Source: Photobacterium alginatilyticum
GTDB lineage: Bacteria; Pseudomonadota; Gammaproteobacteria; Enterobacterales; Vibrionaceae
Direction of reading: 5' to 3'
DNA: 64,000 nt
Assembly (NCBI RefSeq): GCF_009910675.1
Contig: NZ_RSEJ01000018.1
Location: forward strand, 148,955-212,954
Shown one piece after another: positions 46,192 through 56,314 of the stretch. The notes under the pieces were generated by a model. The model did no database searches and was not told the DNA's origin. It saw only the letters and a list, made by a program, of their open reading frames with translations. The stretch's first letter is position 1. Every line of letters starts with the position of its first letter. A program made the position numbers and the translations under genes.

Positions 46192-47895
46192 ATGAAGATG
46201 ATGAAGAACTACACTCTCCGTTCTGGCTATAACAGACGTATCCTACAGTTTCTCTGGAGGTTGCTGACTATAGCCGCACTCACGCAGGCGTCAATTGTCA
46301 GTGCCGCCCAGGCCGTTGCTACCGTTTCCAAGAACATCGTTGCTGTCAATGAAGTCTTCCAGCTAACCATTTCGATTGATGACAACGTCAATACCAGCGC
46401 ACTGGACTTATCGCCACTTGAAGAGCACTTCAGCTACGGCCGCCCCAACGTCAGCAGTGGGACAACGATGATAAACGGTTCGGTCACACGCAGCACCGAA
46501 TGGCGGGTTGCACTGGCAGCGAAAGAAATCGGGGATTTTACTATCCCTAGCTTTCGCATTGGAGCCACGACAACAGAACCGATCACCATTACCTCGCTAA
46601 AAAGCAGTAATACCAATGACCAAGGCACCGCTCAGCCGGATATTACGGTCGATCAGGATATCGATAAAAACCAGCTCTATGTCGGTGAAAGTATTCGTTA
46701 CACCGTACGGATCCGTATCGGTGAGCAGATGAGCAAGGCAACGTTAATCGCGCCATCCGGTGACGGGCTGGACGTAAAACAGATCGGCGATGACCGTCAG
46801 GCCGAACCGGTACTGAATGGTCGCCGCTATCTGGTGATCACCCGAGACTATCAAATTACCGCCACCAAGCCTGGCACTATTCTGCTTCGTGGTGCCGAAT
46901 TCAGGGGTAATGTGGTCAAAAGTGGCCGGGGCTTTGGCTCAACCCTTAGGATCCCGGTAGAAAAGCAAACCGATAATCTTGAGCTTACCATCAAGGACAA
47001 GCCTGCTAGTTATCAGGGGCTATGGCTGCCGACTCAAGACCTGCAACTGGAACAACAGTGGCAACCCGATAACCTGGAAGTTCGAGTCGGCGATCCCCTT
47101 ACCCGAACCATTACCTTGCGGATCAAAAACGCAGAGCAGAGCAGCATGCCTAACCTTGCCCTTCAATATCCCGACAAGGTTAAGGTCTATAACGAGAAGC
47201 CGGTGTACAGTACGGTCAACGGTTATACCGTCATGACCCTCAAGCAAGTGATACTCCCTCGGGAGCGAGGCGAGCTTGAGCTGCCGCCGCTATCAATCAA
47301 CTGGTGGAACACAGAAACCAGCCAACAGGAGACAAGCCAGGTTGACGGGCTAGCAATTACGGTACTGCCGGGCGACAACATCAATAACAGCCTCAACCTA
47401 CCCTTGCGCTCCGAGCCCTCTTCTGCTGCGCCAATTGCCAAGGAAACCGGGGCTGGCAACATACAAGTTGTCAATGACTCGGGTTACTGGCCGTGGTTAA
47501 CAGCCTTGTTTGCCGCGTTATGGCTAATCACGACGGCCTTGTGGCTGAAAGCCAGAGCAGCTTCGCGGCAGATTGTAGCGGCTGTCGCGATGAAGCAGCC
47601 AGTCATGAACGTTGCACCGCTTGCGGGGATGAAGCAGGCTGTCAAAGACAACAGTCCTATCAAGGTTCAGGCTTACTACCGGCAATGGTCGCAGAATAAC
47701 CCTGACAACCCGCAGCAGGAACAACTTCGCCAGGCCGTGCACGCAATGATGACGGCACATTTCAGCAAGCAGCCCGAGAAGTGGGATAGTGCCAAGCTAC
47801 TACAACTTATCCAGTCAATCGGTCTGTCAGAAAAAACAGCAACAAAAAATAGCACCACTACCTCGGCACTGGCACCTCTGGTACCAGAAAAATAG
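46192..47895 (+). CDS. batD: BatD-like protein
   Basis: About 567 aa from ATG 46192 (46198 and 46201 are alternatives). It has an N-terminal signal or anchor (LLTIAALTQASIVSAAQA), several periplasmic beta domains (VNEVFQLTISID, IDKNQLYVGESIRYTVRI, VRVGDPLTRTITLRI) and a C-terminal membrane helix (about 430-450, WLTALFAALWLITTALWL) with a cytoplasmic tail. BatD proteins complete Bat operons. A strong terminator follows. Confidence 0.87.
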   Translation: MKMMKNYTLRSGYNRRILQFLWRLLTIAALTQASIVSAAQAVATVSKNIVAVNEVFQLTISIDDNVNTSALDLSPLEEHFSYGRPNVSSGTTMINGSVTRSTEWRVALAAKEIGDFTIPSFRIGATTTEPITITSLKSSNTNDQGTAQPDITVDQDIDKNQLYVGESIRYTVRIRIGEQMSKATLIAPSGDGLDVKQIGDDRQAEPVLNGRRYLVITRDYQITATKPGTILLRGAEFRGNVVKSGRGFGSTLRIPVEKQTDNLELTIKDKPASYQGLWLPTQDLQLEQQWQPDNLEVRVGDPLTRTITLRIKNAEQSSMPNLALQYPDKVKVYNEKPVYSTVNGYTVMTLKQVILPRERGELELPPLSINWWNTETSQQETSQVDGLAITVLPGDNINNSLNLPLRSEPSSAAPIAKETGAGNIQVVNDSGYWPWLTALFAALWLITTALWLKARAASRQIVAAVAMKQPVMNVAPLAGMKQAVKDNSPIKVQAYYRQWSQNNPDNPQQEQLRQAVHAMMTAHFSKQPEKWDSAKLLQLIQSIGLSEKTATKNSTTTSALAPLVPEK

Positions 47896-47932
47896 GCAAC
47901 AGCGCTTTACATAATCGATACATGAATGAGAG

Positions 47933-47960
47933 TAGCTCGCACTAGTGCGAGCTATTTTTT
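47933..47960 (+). terminator. terminator of the Bat operon
   Basis: A perfect 22-base palindrome (TAGCTCGCAC and GTGCGAGCTA arms) followed by six T, 38 bp after the batD stop codon. Confidence 0.92.
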
Positions 47961-48181
47961 AACATTTTCGACTGCCTGATTGGGTATTTGTTAAAGAGCC
48001 AGGCCGAATCAGCCCAGTTCAAAACCTGACATACCTAATCAGGCCAAAAGAATGTTAACAGTGAGTTAACCGAAAGTTTATCAAAAGAAAGGTGGAAAAT
48101 TATCGTATTTCCTGTTAAAAAATGTTTCGGAAGCAATATATAATCCTTCCTAACATATAAAAAAATTATGCAGGACGTAAT

Positions 48182-49423
48182 ATGAATCAGACACAACCCT
48201 TTTTAGCCCGAGTCGCAAGTGGGAGCCTGGTGATCCAGATCCTCATCGGTATCGTTGCCGGTATCCTTCTTGCCTCTGTATCTCCTGAAGCTGCCGTCAA
48301 AGTTGGCTTTCTTGGAGGACTGTTCGTCAGTGCCCTGAAAGCAGTCGCCCCTATCCTTGTCTTTATTCTGGTCGCCTCTTCTATCGCCAACCAGAAGAAA
48401 GGCGCTCACACCAACATGAGACCAATCATTATCCTGTACCTGTTCGGTACGCTAATGGCTGCGCTTACTGCGGTTACCATGAGTTTTCTTTTCCCGACCA
48501 CTTTAACTCTGGTAGCAAGTGCAACAGGTGCAACACCACCTGAAGGTATTACTGAAGTATTGAATACACTGCTATTCAAGATTGTTGATAACCCGGTAAA
48601 TGCACTGATGTCAGGTAACTTCATCGGTATTCTTGCCTGGGCCATCGCTCTTGGCTTCGCACTGCACCAGGCAAGTGATGCAACCAAGCAAGTTTTCCAT
48701 GACGTATCTAACGGCATCACCCTGATTGTTCGCTTCGTGATCCGCCTGGCACCAATCGGTATCTTCGGCCTTGTTGCCAATACTTTTGCCGAGACAGGTT
48801 TCGCGGCCATTGCTGGTTACGGTCATCTTCTTGCAGTACTACTAGGCTCAATGCTAATCATTGCGCTTGTAGTTAACCCGCTGATTGTTTTCTACAAGAC
48901 CAAAGAGAACCCATACCCGCTTGTTCTACGTTGTATCCGCGAGAGTGGTATTACTGCCTTCTTCACACGTAGTTCTGCGGCTAACATCCCTGTTAACATG
49001 CAGTTATGTAAGAACCTGGATCTTCATGAAGATACGTACTCTGTATCTATCCCTCTGGGTGCGACCATCAACATGGCAGGTGCTGCGATCACAATTACAG
49101 TTCTGACGCTGGCAGCAGTACATACCATGGGTATTGAAGTTGATATCGCAACAGCAGTACTGCTAAGTGTGGTTGCAGCCGTTTCAGCTTGTGGGGCTTC
49201 GGGTGTAGCCGGAGGTTCTCTACTACTGATCCCGCTTGCATGTAGCCTGTTTGGTATTCCAAATGACATCGCAATGCAGGTTGTTGCTGTTGGCTTCATC
49301 ATTGGTGTTATCCAGGATTCAGCGGAAACTGCCCTGAACAGTTCAACTGACGTAATCTTTACTGCTGCAGCTTGCAAGGCAGAAGAAGCGAAGGTTGCAA
49401 GTACTGAAGCAGTGAAATCATAA
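48182..49423 (+). CDS. sstT: Na+/serine-threonine symporter
   Basis: A 413-aa member of the dicarboxylate/amino acid:cation symporter family: [21 protein letters not shown] (about 264-284) with the serine-rich hairpin tip, [13 protein letters not shown] (TM7) and a second hairpin [17 protein letters not shown]. Length and sequence fit SstT, which imports serine and threonine with sodium. Transcribed alone, with its own terminator. Confidence 0.93.
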   Translation: MNQTQPFLARVASGSLVIQILIGIVAGILLASVSPEAAVKVGFLGGLFVSALKAVAPILVFILVASSIANQKKGAHTNMRPIIILYLFGTLMAALTAVTMSFLFPTTLTLVASATGATPPEGITEVLNTLLFKIVDNPVNALMSGNFIGILAWAIALGFALHQASDATKQVFHDVSNGITLIVRFVIRLAPIGIFGLVANTFAETGFAAIAGYGHLLAVLLGSMLIIALVVNPLIVFYKTKENPYPLVLRCIRESGITAFFTRSSAANIPVNMQLCKNLDLHEDTYSVSIPLGATINMAGAAITITVLTLAAVHTMGIEVDIATAVLLSVVAAVSACGASGVAGGSLLLIPLACSLFGIPNDIAMQVVAVGFIIGVIQDSAETALNSSTDVIFTAAACKAEEAKVASTEAVKS

Positions 49424-49447
49424 GCGATTCTTACGGCAACCGTAATG

Positions 49448-49477
49448 AAAAGAGGCAGCCTTTGGGCTGCCTCTTTT
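49448..49477. terminator. terminator of sstT
   Basis: A 13-bp perfect stem (AAAAGAGGCAGCC and GGCTGCCTCTTTT) with a TTTG loop, 25 bp past the stop codon. The A/T ends suit both directions, so it may also stop the minus-strand gene at 49504. Confidence 0.9.
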
Positions 49478-49503
49478 GTATTCGATGTTCTTCTTTGGAA
49501 GCA

Positions 49504-49695
49504 CTAGTTGCTTAGCTCTTCCAGCTGCTCTGAGAGCTCACTCGCCTTATCTGAAACCTGATCCGACGCTGATTCAAGCATATCCTGCACTTCTTCCATC
49601 GGGCGTGAGTTCACAGCATCTTCGATCTGATCTTTATAGGTCACACCGATATAGATACCGATGCCGACCAAAGCTAACATAATATATTTCAACAT
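49504..49695 (-). CDS. small membrane-anchored protein
   Basis: A 63-aa protein: one membrane helix (residues 3-19, KYIMLALVGIGIYIGVT) and an acidic helical tail (EEVQDMLESASDQVSDKASEL, likely coiled coil). It lies between sstT and a TetR gene, with a terminator-like hairpin beyond its stop. No known function. Confidence 0.7.
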   Translation of the reverse strand: MLKYIMLALVGIGIYIGVTYKDQIEDAVNSRPMEEVQDMLESASDQVSDKASELSEQLEELSN

Positions 49696-49731
49696 CTATT
49701 TATCTCACTCGTTCGATATAAAACTCGGTAA

Positions 49732-50193
49732 TTACTTAACCAGGCTAATCAGCGATTTTCCTAGCAGCCACTCAAGCTCTTTCTCACTGTCATCGCCAAA
49801 GCGCTCTTTGCACAGCGCATACAGACGTTCGATCCCATGCTTGGCAAACTCATTGGTTAGCTCAGAAGAGGCAATATGGTGGAAAAGCAGACGCAAGGTT
49901 GCCTGAAATTTTTCATCATCAAGCGCAGCTAGCCAGCTCTTTACGAACCCATCCAGGCCGTTATCTAAATCAAGCTTTTCGACAAACAGGCGGAAAATTC
50001 TGCCATCTAACGCGTTGGCAAAATCTTGCTTTTTCGGAAAATGATGGCTAATCCCGGTACGGGAGATGCCCGTTTGCTTGCTCAGGGTAGTGTACGACAT
50101 CTTGTCGTAGCCCAGGGTCAAAATTTGATCAACCACGGCATCCATGATCGTCTGGATTGTAATTTCTGTATCTTCTTTACTACGCTTTGGCAT
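49732..50193 (-). CDS. TetR-family regulator
   Basis: A short TetR-type protein, 153 aa against the usual 190-210. The N-terminal HTH is clear (DKMSYTTLSKQTGISRTGISHHF, about 30-52) with a shortened ligand domain. It is divergent from a long-chain acyl-CoA synthetase gene 536 bp away, which suggests control of fatty acid or lipid genes. The effector is unknown. A small membrane protein gene lies 36 bp downstream. Confidence 0.83.
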   Translation of the reverse strand: MPKRSKEDTEITIQTIMDAVVDQILTLGYDKMSYTTLSKQTGISRTGISHHFPKKQDFANALDGRIFRLFVEKLDLDNGLDGFVKSWLAALDDEKFQATLRLLFHHIASSELTNEFAKHGIERLYALCKERFGDDSEKELEWLLGKSLISLVK

Positions 50194-50729
50194 AATGAGT
50201 TGACTCTATATTTTTCACATCAACAAAAATCCCACCGGACACCTCCCGATGGCATGTTGCAACGGCTTTGGTTGTTAATATGTTAGCAGTATTACAAAAT
50301 GCTATCCCGTTAACTAGTATTCTTCCTAGTTTTATATATTTTTCAAGCTCTAATAAATAACTCAGAACTAAATACCAAACCAGGTCACATATCACGTCTA
50401 GCAGCACATGTCATCACGGTGCAATTCACTTAAACGCATAAGTAATAACATTTTGTAATCTGTGCCTAAAACAACACGACGATGGTCAATAATATTAAAA
50501 AACAAGGAGTTACGCCACTACTCATTCTGTTGCAGGCTTTCGACCGCAAAAAAATCATACACATGTTTAAATTTTGTGCTTAAATTTTTTCTGAACTATC
50601 GCTTTTATTTGACAAGTTAGTGTCTTTTTTCATACTTAATTACAGGAGTTTAATGAAAAATAGACACTTGACGGACCAGTAGGAAACCATTTAATTTAAC
50701 ATTACGATAACACCAACAAGGACGAGACT
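50194..50729. other. long divergent intergenic region, TetR/acyl-CoA synthetase
   Basis: About 536 AT-rich bases. The only structure recognised is close to the acyl-CoA synthetase gene: a promoter-like TTGACA at 50609, a palindrome and a tiny frame, listed separately. The remaining 400 bases show no gene. Confidence 0.6.
50609..50682 (+). promoter_or_regulatory. candidate promoter, TetR operator and leader frame
   Basis: TTGACA at 50609 followed 17 bp later by ATACTT looks like a sigma-70 promoter. GACA-N6-TGTC at 50611 could be a TetR operator over the -35. The region can also fold: AGTGTCTTTTTTCAT pairs with ATGAAAAATAGACACT. CAGGAG precedes a 9-codon frame (MKNRHLTDQ, 50653-50682). Each element is a weak call alone. 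Confidence 0.4.
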
Positions 50730-52424
50730 ATGACTTTACCTCTGCCCACGGATCGCTTAAGGGATACACTCATGACGCAGCCTCTACCTAATGAAATGAT
50801 TTTGAAGTGGGCAGAAGAGCGCCCGGACGAAGTTTTCCTGCGCCAAATTATTGATCGTAAGTTTGTCGACTATACCTTTGCCGAGGTTGCTGACAAGGCA
50901 TTATCCTTGGTCAGTGCACTAAGAAGTATGGGGATTCAGCCCGGCGACCGTGTTGCACTTATGTCCAAAAACTGCGCCGAATGGTTTATTACCGACCTTG
51001 CCCTGATGCTCGGCAGCTACATCAGTGTCCCTATTTTCCCGACTGCAGGGGCAGAGACAGTCGAGCACTGTATTACACACAGTGAATCCAAAGCACTGCT
51101 TATCGGTAAGCTGGATGACGACAAGGCTGTCACATCCGTACTGGCCGACCATCCGGATTTACCGACTATTTCCTTCTCTTACCCGAGTGCGCCGAAGTGT
51201 AAGTTTGAATTTGACACCCTGGTCGCAGACAGCAAACCTTCTGAAGAGCGCCCGCAACACAAACCTGAAGACCTGATGTCAATTGTGTATACCTCGGGTA
51301 CGTCAGGGCTGCCAAAAGGTGCCATGCTAACCTACGGTGCATTTGCCTGGTCATCACAGAGAATCCTCGACCATATCGGTATGAAAGACGGCGAAAGACT
51401 GTTTTCATACCTGCCACTAGCGCACATAACAGAACGTGTATATATCTTCGGCTCTTCAGTAATGGCCGGCATTCAAGTTGCCTTCCCAGAGTCACTGGAT
51501 ACCTTTATCGAAGACGTGAAGATGCACCGCCCGACGCTGTTTATTTCCGTCCCGCGCCTGTGGACCCTGTTCCAGCAACGAATTCTTGAGAAGTTGCCAC
51601 AGGCCAAACTCAACATCTTACTCAAAATCCCGTTCATATCCGGGGTAATAAAACGCAAACTGGCTGATGGCCTGGGGCTGGACAAAGCCCGGGTACTGGG
51701 CTGTGGCTCTGCACCGGTGTCACCTGCCCTGCTTCGCTGGTACGAAAACATCGGCCTGAACATCACCGAAGCCTGGGGAATGACAGAATCCTTCGCCTAC
51801 AGTACCATCAACCATCCATTCCGCAGCGATAAGATCGGTACCGTCGGTAATGCCGGTCCCGGTATTGAGATTAAGATCGCCGCTGATGAAGAGATCCTGG
51901 TTCGCGGACAGGGCATGTTCTCCGGATACTATAAAAACGAAGAAGCGAGCAAGGCCTCCTTCGACAAAGACGGCTGGCTACATACTGGCGATATCGGTTT
52001 TATTGATGACGAAGGCTACCTGTCTATTCAGGGCCGTAAGAACGATACCTTCAAAACCGCCAAAGGGAAGTTTGTTGCACCGGTACCAATTGAAAAGCGC
52101 CTGTTTGAGCTTAGCAACATCGAGATGATGTGTGTCGTCGGCTCGGGTATGCCCGGCCCTATCTTACTGGCAGTTCCGCATGAATTCCCTGATTTCGACC
52201 ATGCGCGTTACGAACGTAAAGCCCACCAGGTTATCGAGACGATCAACAAAGAGCTGGAGTCTCATGCCAAAATTAAAGGTGTGCTGATGATTAAAGACCC
52301 GTGGAGCATCGAGAACGGCATTCTGACACCTACGCTTAAAATCAAGCGTCATCTGCTTGAGAAGAAATACCACGATGTAGGTGCAAACTGGCCGAAAGAC
52401 AAGCTGGTTCAGTGGGAAGAATAG
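50730..52424 (+). CDS. long-chain acyl-CoA synthetase (AMP-forming)
   Basis: A 564-aa ANL-family enzyme with P-loop YTSGTSGLPKGAML (about 189-202), the A5 motif AWGMTES near 347 and the hinge GRKNDTFKTAKGKFVAP near 438-454. It activates fatty acids with ATP and CoA. The sequence is closer to the AMP-binding FAA/long-chain type than to acetyl-CoA synthetase. AAGGA lies 8 bp before the ATG. It is divergent from a TetR gene. Chain length and pathway role are not certain. Confidence 0.88.
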   Translation: MTLPLPTDRLRDTLMTQPLPNEMILKWAEERPDEVFLRQIIDRKFVDYTFAEVADKALSLVSALRSMGIQPGDRVALMSKNCAEWFITDLALMLGSYISVPIFPTAGAETVEHCITHSESKALLIGKLDDDKAVTSVLADHPDLPTISFSYPSAPKCKFEFDTLVADSKPSEERPQHKPEDLMSIVYTSGTSGLPKGAMLTYGAFAWSSQRILDHIGMKDGERLFSYLPLAHITERVYIFGSSVMAGIQVAFPESLDTFIEDVKMHRPTLFISVPRLWTLFQQRILEKLPQAKLNILLKIPFISGVIKRKLADGLGLDKARVLGCGSAPVSPALLRWYENIGLNITEAWGMTESFAYSTINHPFRSDKIGTVGNAGPGIEIKIAADEEILVRGQGMFSGYYKNEEASKASFDKDGWLHTGDIGFIDDEGYLSIQGRKNDTFKTAKGKFVAPVPIEKRLFELSNIEMMCVVGSGMPGPILLAVPHEFPDFDHARYERKAHQVIETINKELESHAKIKGVLMIKDPWSIENGILTPTLKIKRHLLEKKYHDVGANWPKDKLVQWEE

Positions 52425-52473
52425 TCACGCAAGAAATAGGCTAATTGGCTAGACACTACCGCAAGTAATACCG

Positions 52474-52503
52474 AAACCGCCTGATTGCTCAGGCGGTTTT
52501 TCT
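52474..52503 (+). terminator. terminator of the acyl-CoA synthetase gene
   Basis: An 11-bp stem (AAACCGCCTGA and TCAGGCGGTTT) with TTGC loop and T-tract, 50 bp after the stop codon. Confidence 0.9.
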
Positions 52504-52619
52504 ATTCACATTCGCTGTCTTCATAAGTAATAATCGAGACAACGGCGCCACCTACATCGACAATTGCGCACATTCGGCCGACGCCAGGTACATCCATTGG
52601 CGGATAAACAGCCTTGCTC
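52502..52619 (-). pseudogene. C-terminal remnant of a VOC/glyoxalase-like protein
   Basis: A minus-strand frame ending at 52502 reads AVYPPMDVPGVGRMCAIVD and then GGAVVSII, which fits the C-terminal part of VOC-family proteins (usual form: PMDVPGVGR, then DPQGA). The upstream part of the gene is missing and the frame is open for only about 40 codons. No start codon or ribosome site suits it. Confidence 0.6.
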
Positions 52620-52849
52620 CCTGCTGCTTAAATCTCGTGTCCATTCTTCGCTCCTTCTGTTTGATAACACTGCTCAGAAACAATGACGCTTCTGTACAGT
52701 TAACAGTAGTCAAATTCGTCAGGCTTCCTGTCTCTTTGTCCCATTAATCATTTAATTACAACAGCAGCACGTTTGCTTGAATTTATAAACCACCTATAGC
52801 ATCCTGATTAATAAATATAAAACTGGGTTTGGTATTAGGCAGAAGGGAA

Positions 52850-53845
52850 ATGGCGATAACCAATCTACAGCAGGCTTTAGATGCCTATAACAGTTCAAAC
52901 CGCTCGCAGTATCCATTGAATGGCAACCTCGTCACTAACCTTGAAGCCGTCGAATACTATCTTGCCCAGGCCGCACCAAAGCTACCAGACCACTTTGGAT
53001 TGCCTATTACCCTTGCCAATATGCAGACTTTCCGCGGTGAGATAACCCCAGCTCTGCACTGTTACCGACGCTGCCTGATGAGTGCCGGCTCAGCCCCTGA
53101 ACGATGCCAGGTACTCACCTATTTGGTGGTTTGGTCTCACCATGAGGGAGATAGCCTCCAAGTTCAGCTTTATCTCGAACAATTGCGCCTTATCAATGAT
53201 GTCATAGCAGCTAATGTCAAAGCGCTTCTGGCAATACTCGACAATATACTGTCAACGCCAACAATTAACACTCTCTCCAACTTCACACACTCTCGTGCCC
53301 TCATCGATGATCATATATCCAATAAGCATGCAATCATTGCCCTCGGCTATGTGCTTAATGATGATGGTTCAATGGCTCCTCAGCTTATCCAGCGCCTTGA
53401 GCTGACGCTTCGTCTTGCCAAACAGCTATCTGAAAGTCTGATTATTGTGACCGGAGGGCTCGCTAAGCGAGGAAAAACAGAATCACAGCAAATGAAACAC
53501 TGGCTCATCCAGCATGGCATCAGTTCCAACAGGATCATTGAGGAAAACAAAGCGACCAATACCATAGACAATGCCAGACTGAGTCTGGATCTACTCAAGC
53601 AGCTTCACATTCGGTCAGCAACGCTTGTCAGCGCCTCCATCCATGTCCACCGATCTCAGCTCCTGTTTGAAACCCTGCAATGTGCAAGCAATCTATCCCC
53701 TATTTCATTCAGCCACCTCGCCGTCAAAGACGGCATATCCGAAACCAGGACACCTACAGGCAGAGTTCGACGCAACTGCTATATCGATGCATTACGAGGG
53801 TTCGGGTTACCGGCCTTTAACTGTAAGCCATTGGTACAAATATGA
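52850..53845 (+). CDS. DUF218/YdcF-like protein
   Basis: About 331 aa from ATG 52850. The C-terminal half (about 155-310) has the DUF218 pattern: IALGYVLNDDGSMAPQLIQRLE, IIVTGGLAKRGKTESQQMKHWL, IIEENKATNTIDNARLSLDLL and SIHVHRSQLL. The N-terminal half is helical, of unknown fold. DUF218 enzymes include SanA and ElyC, which affect the envelope, and YdcF, which binds SAM. There is no membrane helix, so it is probably cytoplasmic like YdcF. Function unknown. Confidence 0.78.
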   Translation: MAITNLQQALDAYNSSNRSQYPLNGNLVTNLEAVEYYLAQAAPKLPDHFGLPITLANMQTFRGEITPALHCYRRCLMSAGSAPERCQVLTYLVVWSHHEGDSLQVQLYLEQLRLINDVIAANVKALLAILDNILSTPTINTLSNFTHSRALIDDHISNKHAIIALGYVLNDDGSMAPQLIQRLELTLRLAKQLSESLIIVTGGLAKRGKTESQQMKHWLIQHGISSNRIIEENKATNTIDNARLSLDLLKQLHIRSATLVSASIHVHRSQLLFETLQCASNLSPISFSHLAVKDGISETRTPTGRVRRNCYIDALRGFGLPAFNCKPLVQI

Positions 53846-53955
53846 TGACTTGAAGAAAAGAACCCCGGGCAAAGTAAATTTACTCGGGTACTGCCGGTTA
53901 CAGACTTATAGCGCTTGATTTAACACTAACTGAAACAGTCGTGGTTCCTTAACGT

Positions 53956-55107
53956 TTAACTTTCGTTCTTTTCGAATACATACACTTCGGTACCCGTCTT
54001 GTATGGTTTGCACTTGCATGCATCATCATACGGCTCGGTTTCTGAAGTTATCTCCTGATAAACCAGTCGCCCATCTGTTGTTTCAGCAATCAGCATGGCC
54101 TTATATCCATCAGGGTGAAAGTCCGTATGAAGTGTTTGGGTAGCTTCACATCCTTCTTCCCAGCGATCCTCCATGATCAGGTAAGTATATTCACCGACAC
54201 ACACTTTCCCATCACTGGTCGGTGTGGAACCTGAGTGCTGCCCCTGGAATTTAGGAATAGGATAATCAGCAACCCTCTGAATGGTATCTGCGGCCGGATC
54301 ATAGATTTCGGCTCGACGAGTCGCACTGCCTTCACTGAGATCAGCCGAACCATCCCAGCCGCCAACCAGTAATATACGACCATCTGTCAACGCATATGCA
54401 TCTACTTTTCCACGCGCTTTGGTTAGCACAGCATTGGCCTGACTAAAACTAAGCGAGTTATTAGCATCAAAGCGGGCGATAGTATCCATACCAAATAGGC
54501 CATTATTAAAGCCGAATAGAGCAAAATCACCATTATCTAGTGCAGCAACACCTGCTGAATCAGCAAAGAAAGAGGTGGTATTTAAACCACTACTGTCTGT
54601 CACCTGAACATCGGTATCGTAGCTTTGAATCGACTTATTATTATGATCAAGCACAAAGGCTGTTGTGGTGTACTGAAAGCCGCCAGTAATCGCATATTTG
54701 TTAGGGGCCAGTTTTATCACTTTCGGCTCATCAATACCGCTGGCAATCGCACCGCTACTCATAGCATGCCCTGACTTCCCTTTAGTCTGGTACTCACTGA
54801 GTGTACCGGTATCCAGGTCAAGAAGATAAGCGCTGGTTGCATATGCAGGGTGACCGTCATGACGAGCTCCATTCGGCTCACCGGATTCACCACCAGCGAA
54901 TAACAACTTATTTTCATCAACAAAGACACTATTACCTATTTGATATTTATAAGGTAGTTGGTACGTTTCCGCTAAATGATAAGACGCGGGGGTTGTCGTC
55001 GGGATTACATCTGACGTTTGTGCAGGAGAAGAGTCGCCACCACCGCCACATGCAGATAATGCGAGTACTGTTACCAGCAAAGAAAGAGAAGTCTTATATT
55101 GAACCAT
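53956..55107 (-). CDS. Kelch-like beta-propeller lipoprotein
   Basis: About 383 aa from ATG 55107, chosen for GGAA 9 bp upstream; the frame opens at 55188. A lipoprotein signal with lipobox LSAC (then GGGGDSS) anchors it. The rest has repeated beta motifs of Kelch type (KLLFAGGESGEPNG, KYAITGGFQYTTTAFVLD, RILLVGGWDGSADLSE, RRAEIYDPAADT). It is probably a propeller on the periplasmic face or outer membrane. Ligand unknown. Confidence 0.75.
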   Translation of the reverse strand: MVQYKTSLSLLVTVLALSACGGGGDSSPAQTSDVIPTTTPASYHLAETYQLPYKYQIGNSVFVDENKLLFAGGESGEPNGARHDGHPAYATSAYLLDLDTGTLSEYQTKGKSGHAMSSGAIASGIDEPKVIKLAPNKYAITGGFQYTTTAFVLDHNNKSIQSYDTDVQVTDSSGLNTTSFFADSAGVAALDNGDFALFGFNNGLFGMDTIARFDANNSLSFSQANAVLTKARGKVDAYALTDGRILLVGGWDGSADLSEGSATRRAEIYDPAADTIQRVADYPIPKFQGQHSGSTPTSDGKVCVGEYTYLIMEDRWEEGCEATQTLHTDFHPDGYKAMLIAETTDGRLVYQEITSETEPYDDACKCKPYKTGTEVYVFEKNES

Positions 55108-55294
55108 TGCTACTAATTCCATTTTAAAAAGTAATTCGTAAAAAACTGGGGCAACAATCGAAGTACGGCAATTCATTGGTGACGCCACGTACTATCCGAA
55201 CATTGATAACTCCGAGTCATCTTAGTGAGCGATGTATGATTTGCAATCAACCCTAACAAAGGCGTAATATGAAGCTCTTAGAGTCTCTAAACGC

Positions 55295-56194
55295 ATGAAT
55301 TATAAGGATATGGATAATATGGCCAGGCTTAGGTCTAAGCTTGAAATCGAGATTAATCAATTCCGTCTTGATGGAGAGAAAAACGGCAAGAACCGTAAAA
55401 TTTCCATCAAAGAATTAGCCGGAATGGTTGGATTCGCCGAATCAACGCTGTATCTGAGATGGACGAAACCAGAGACTTTTCAAGAAGATGAAATTGCCAA
55501 CATAGCCAAGTTACTGCAAATAGATATCACCACGGCGGCACAGTGGTCACAAGAATTTGAACCCGGCGAGAGCACACCGATTACAGAGCCCAAATACCTC
55601 TCTAATAGAGAAAATAGAGCTATATCGGCAGAACAAGCTACCACAGATACATCGAACTCATCGGCATCAGCCCATATCAAACAAAAACCATTAACGGCCT
55701 TGCTTCTAGTGCCTATAGTGTTGCTCCTTGGGTATTTATTCCTATCATCAAACAGCCAGCAGTCTACTCTAAAGCCGCTTCCTACCTATTCAGCGCTTTA
55801 CCACGGTACTGCGATTGACCTAAACGCTGAAGACGTAAGCCGGGCATTGAACTTCCATTCCAAACTCTATAACTATGAACTTAAAAACCTGAAAACCCAT
55901 ACTGTCGGTGAAGATATAACACTGGCAGGCGATATCTTCTGGTCACATCTCAAACAAGAGGGAGAAAAGCATCAGCAGGCTCTATTTCTGGCGTCAGGCA
56001 AACATGTCGGTGATACCGTGGCCATCGTTTACGAGATAACCGATGAAGCACGCTCAGAGATGTGGATTGGAACGGCTGTTATCCATATGCCACGGTCCGG
56101 TCCGGCAGAAGGATATTGGCTCACCTTACACAATGAAGAAGATCCTGATGCTCATGGCCCTTACGCTATAGGCTCTATTTCGCTGAATCGATAG
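55295..56194 (+). CDS. membrane-anchored HTH protein, ToxR-like layout
   Basis: A 299-aa protein in three parts: an N-terminal helical region with an HTH-like stretch (KISIKELAGMVGFAESTLYLRW, about 35-56), a linker, one membrane helix (about 133-151, LTALLLVPIVLLLGYLFL), and a C-terminal domain of about 140 residues outside. The HTH resembles Xre/Cro rather than the winged helix of ToxR. A single-pass regulator that senses the periplasm fits. Start uncertain: 55295, 55310 or 55319, where AAGGA suits 55319 best. No known family recognised; target unknown. Confidence 0.65.
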   Translation: MNYKDMDNMARLRSKLEIEINQFRLDGEKNGKNRKISIKELAGMVGFAESTLYLRWTKPETFQEDEIANIAKLLQIDITTAAQWSQEFEPGESTPITEPKYLSNRENRAISAEQATTDTSNSSASAHIKQKPLTALLLVPIVLLLGYLFLSSNSQQSTLKPLPTYSALYHGTAIDLNAEDVSRALNFHSKLYNYELKNLKTHTVGEDITLAGDIFWSHLKQEGEKHQQALFLASGKHVGDTVAIVYEITDEARSEMWIGTAVIHMPRSGPAEGYWLTLHNEEDPDAHGPYAIGSISLNR

Positions 56195-56314
56195 TGCTCA
56201 CAGCACAGCTCTATAGCCTCAGTTATCGTTCCCCTCCTTTCTAAAGCCAAAGGTATAGCGAGCAAACTACAATGCAGACTATCCACTCCTGCTCCATGGC
56301 AGGAGTAGGCTCTT

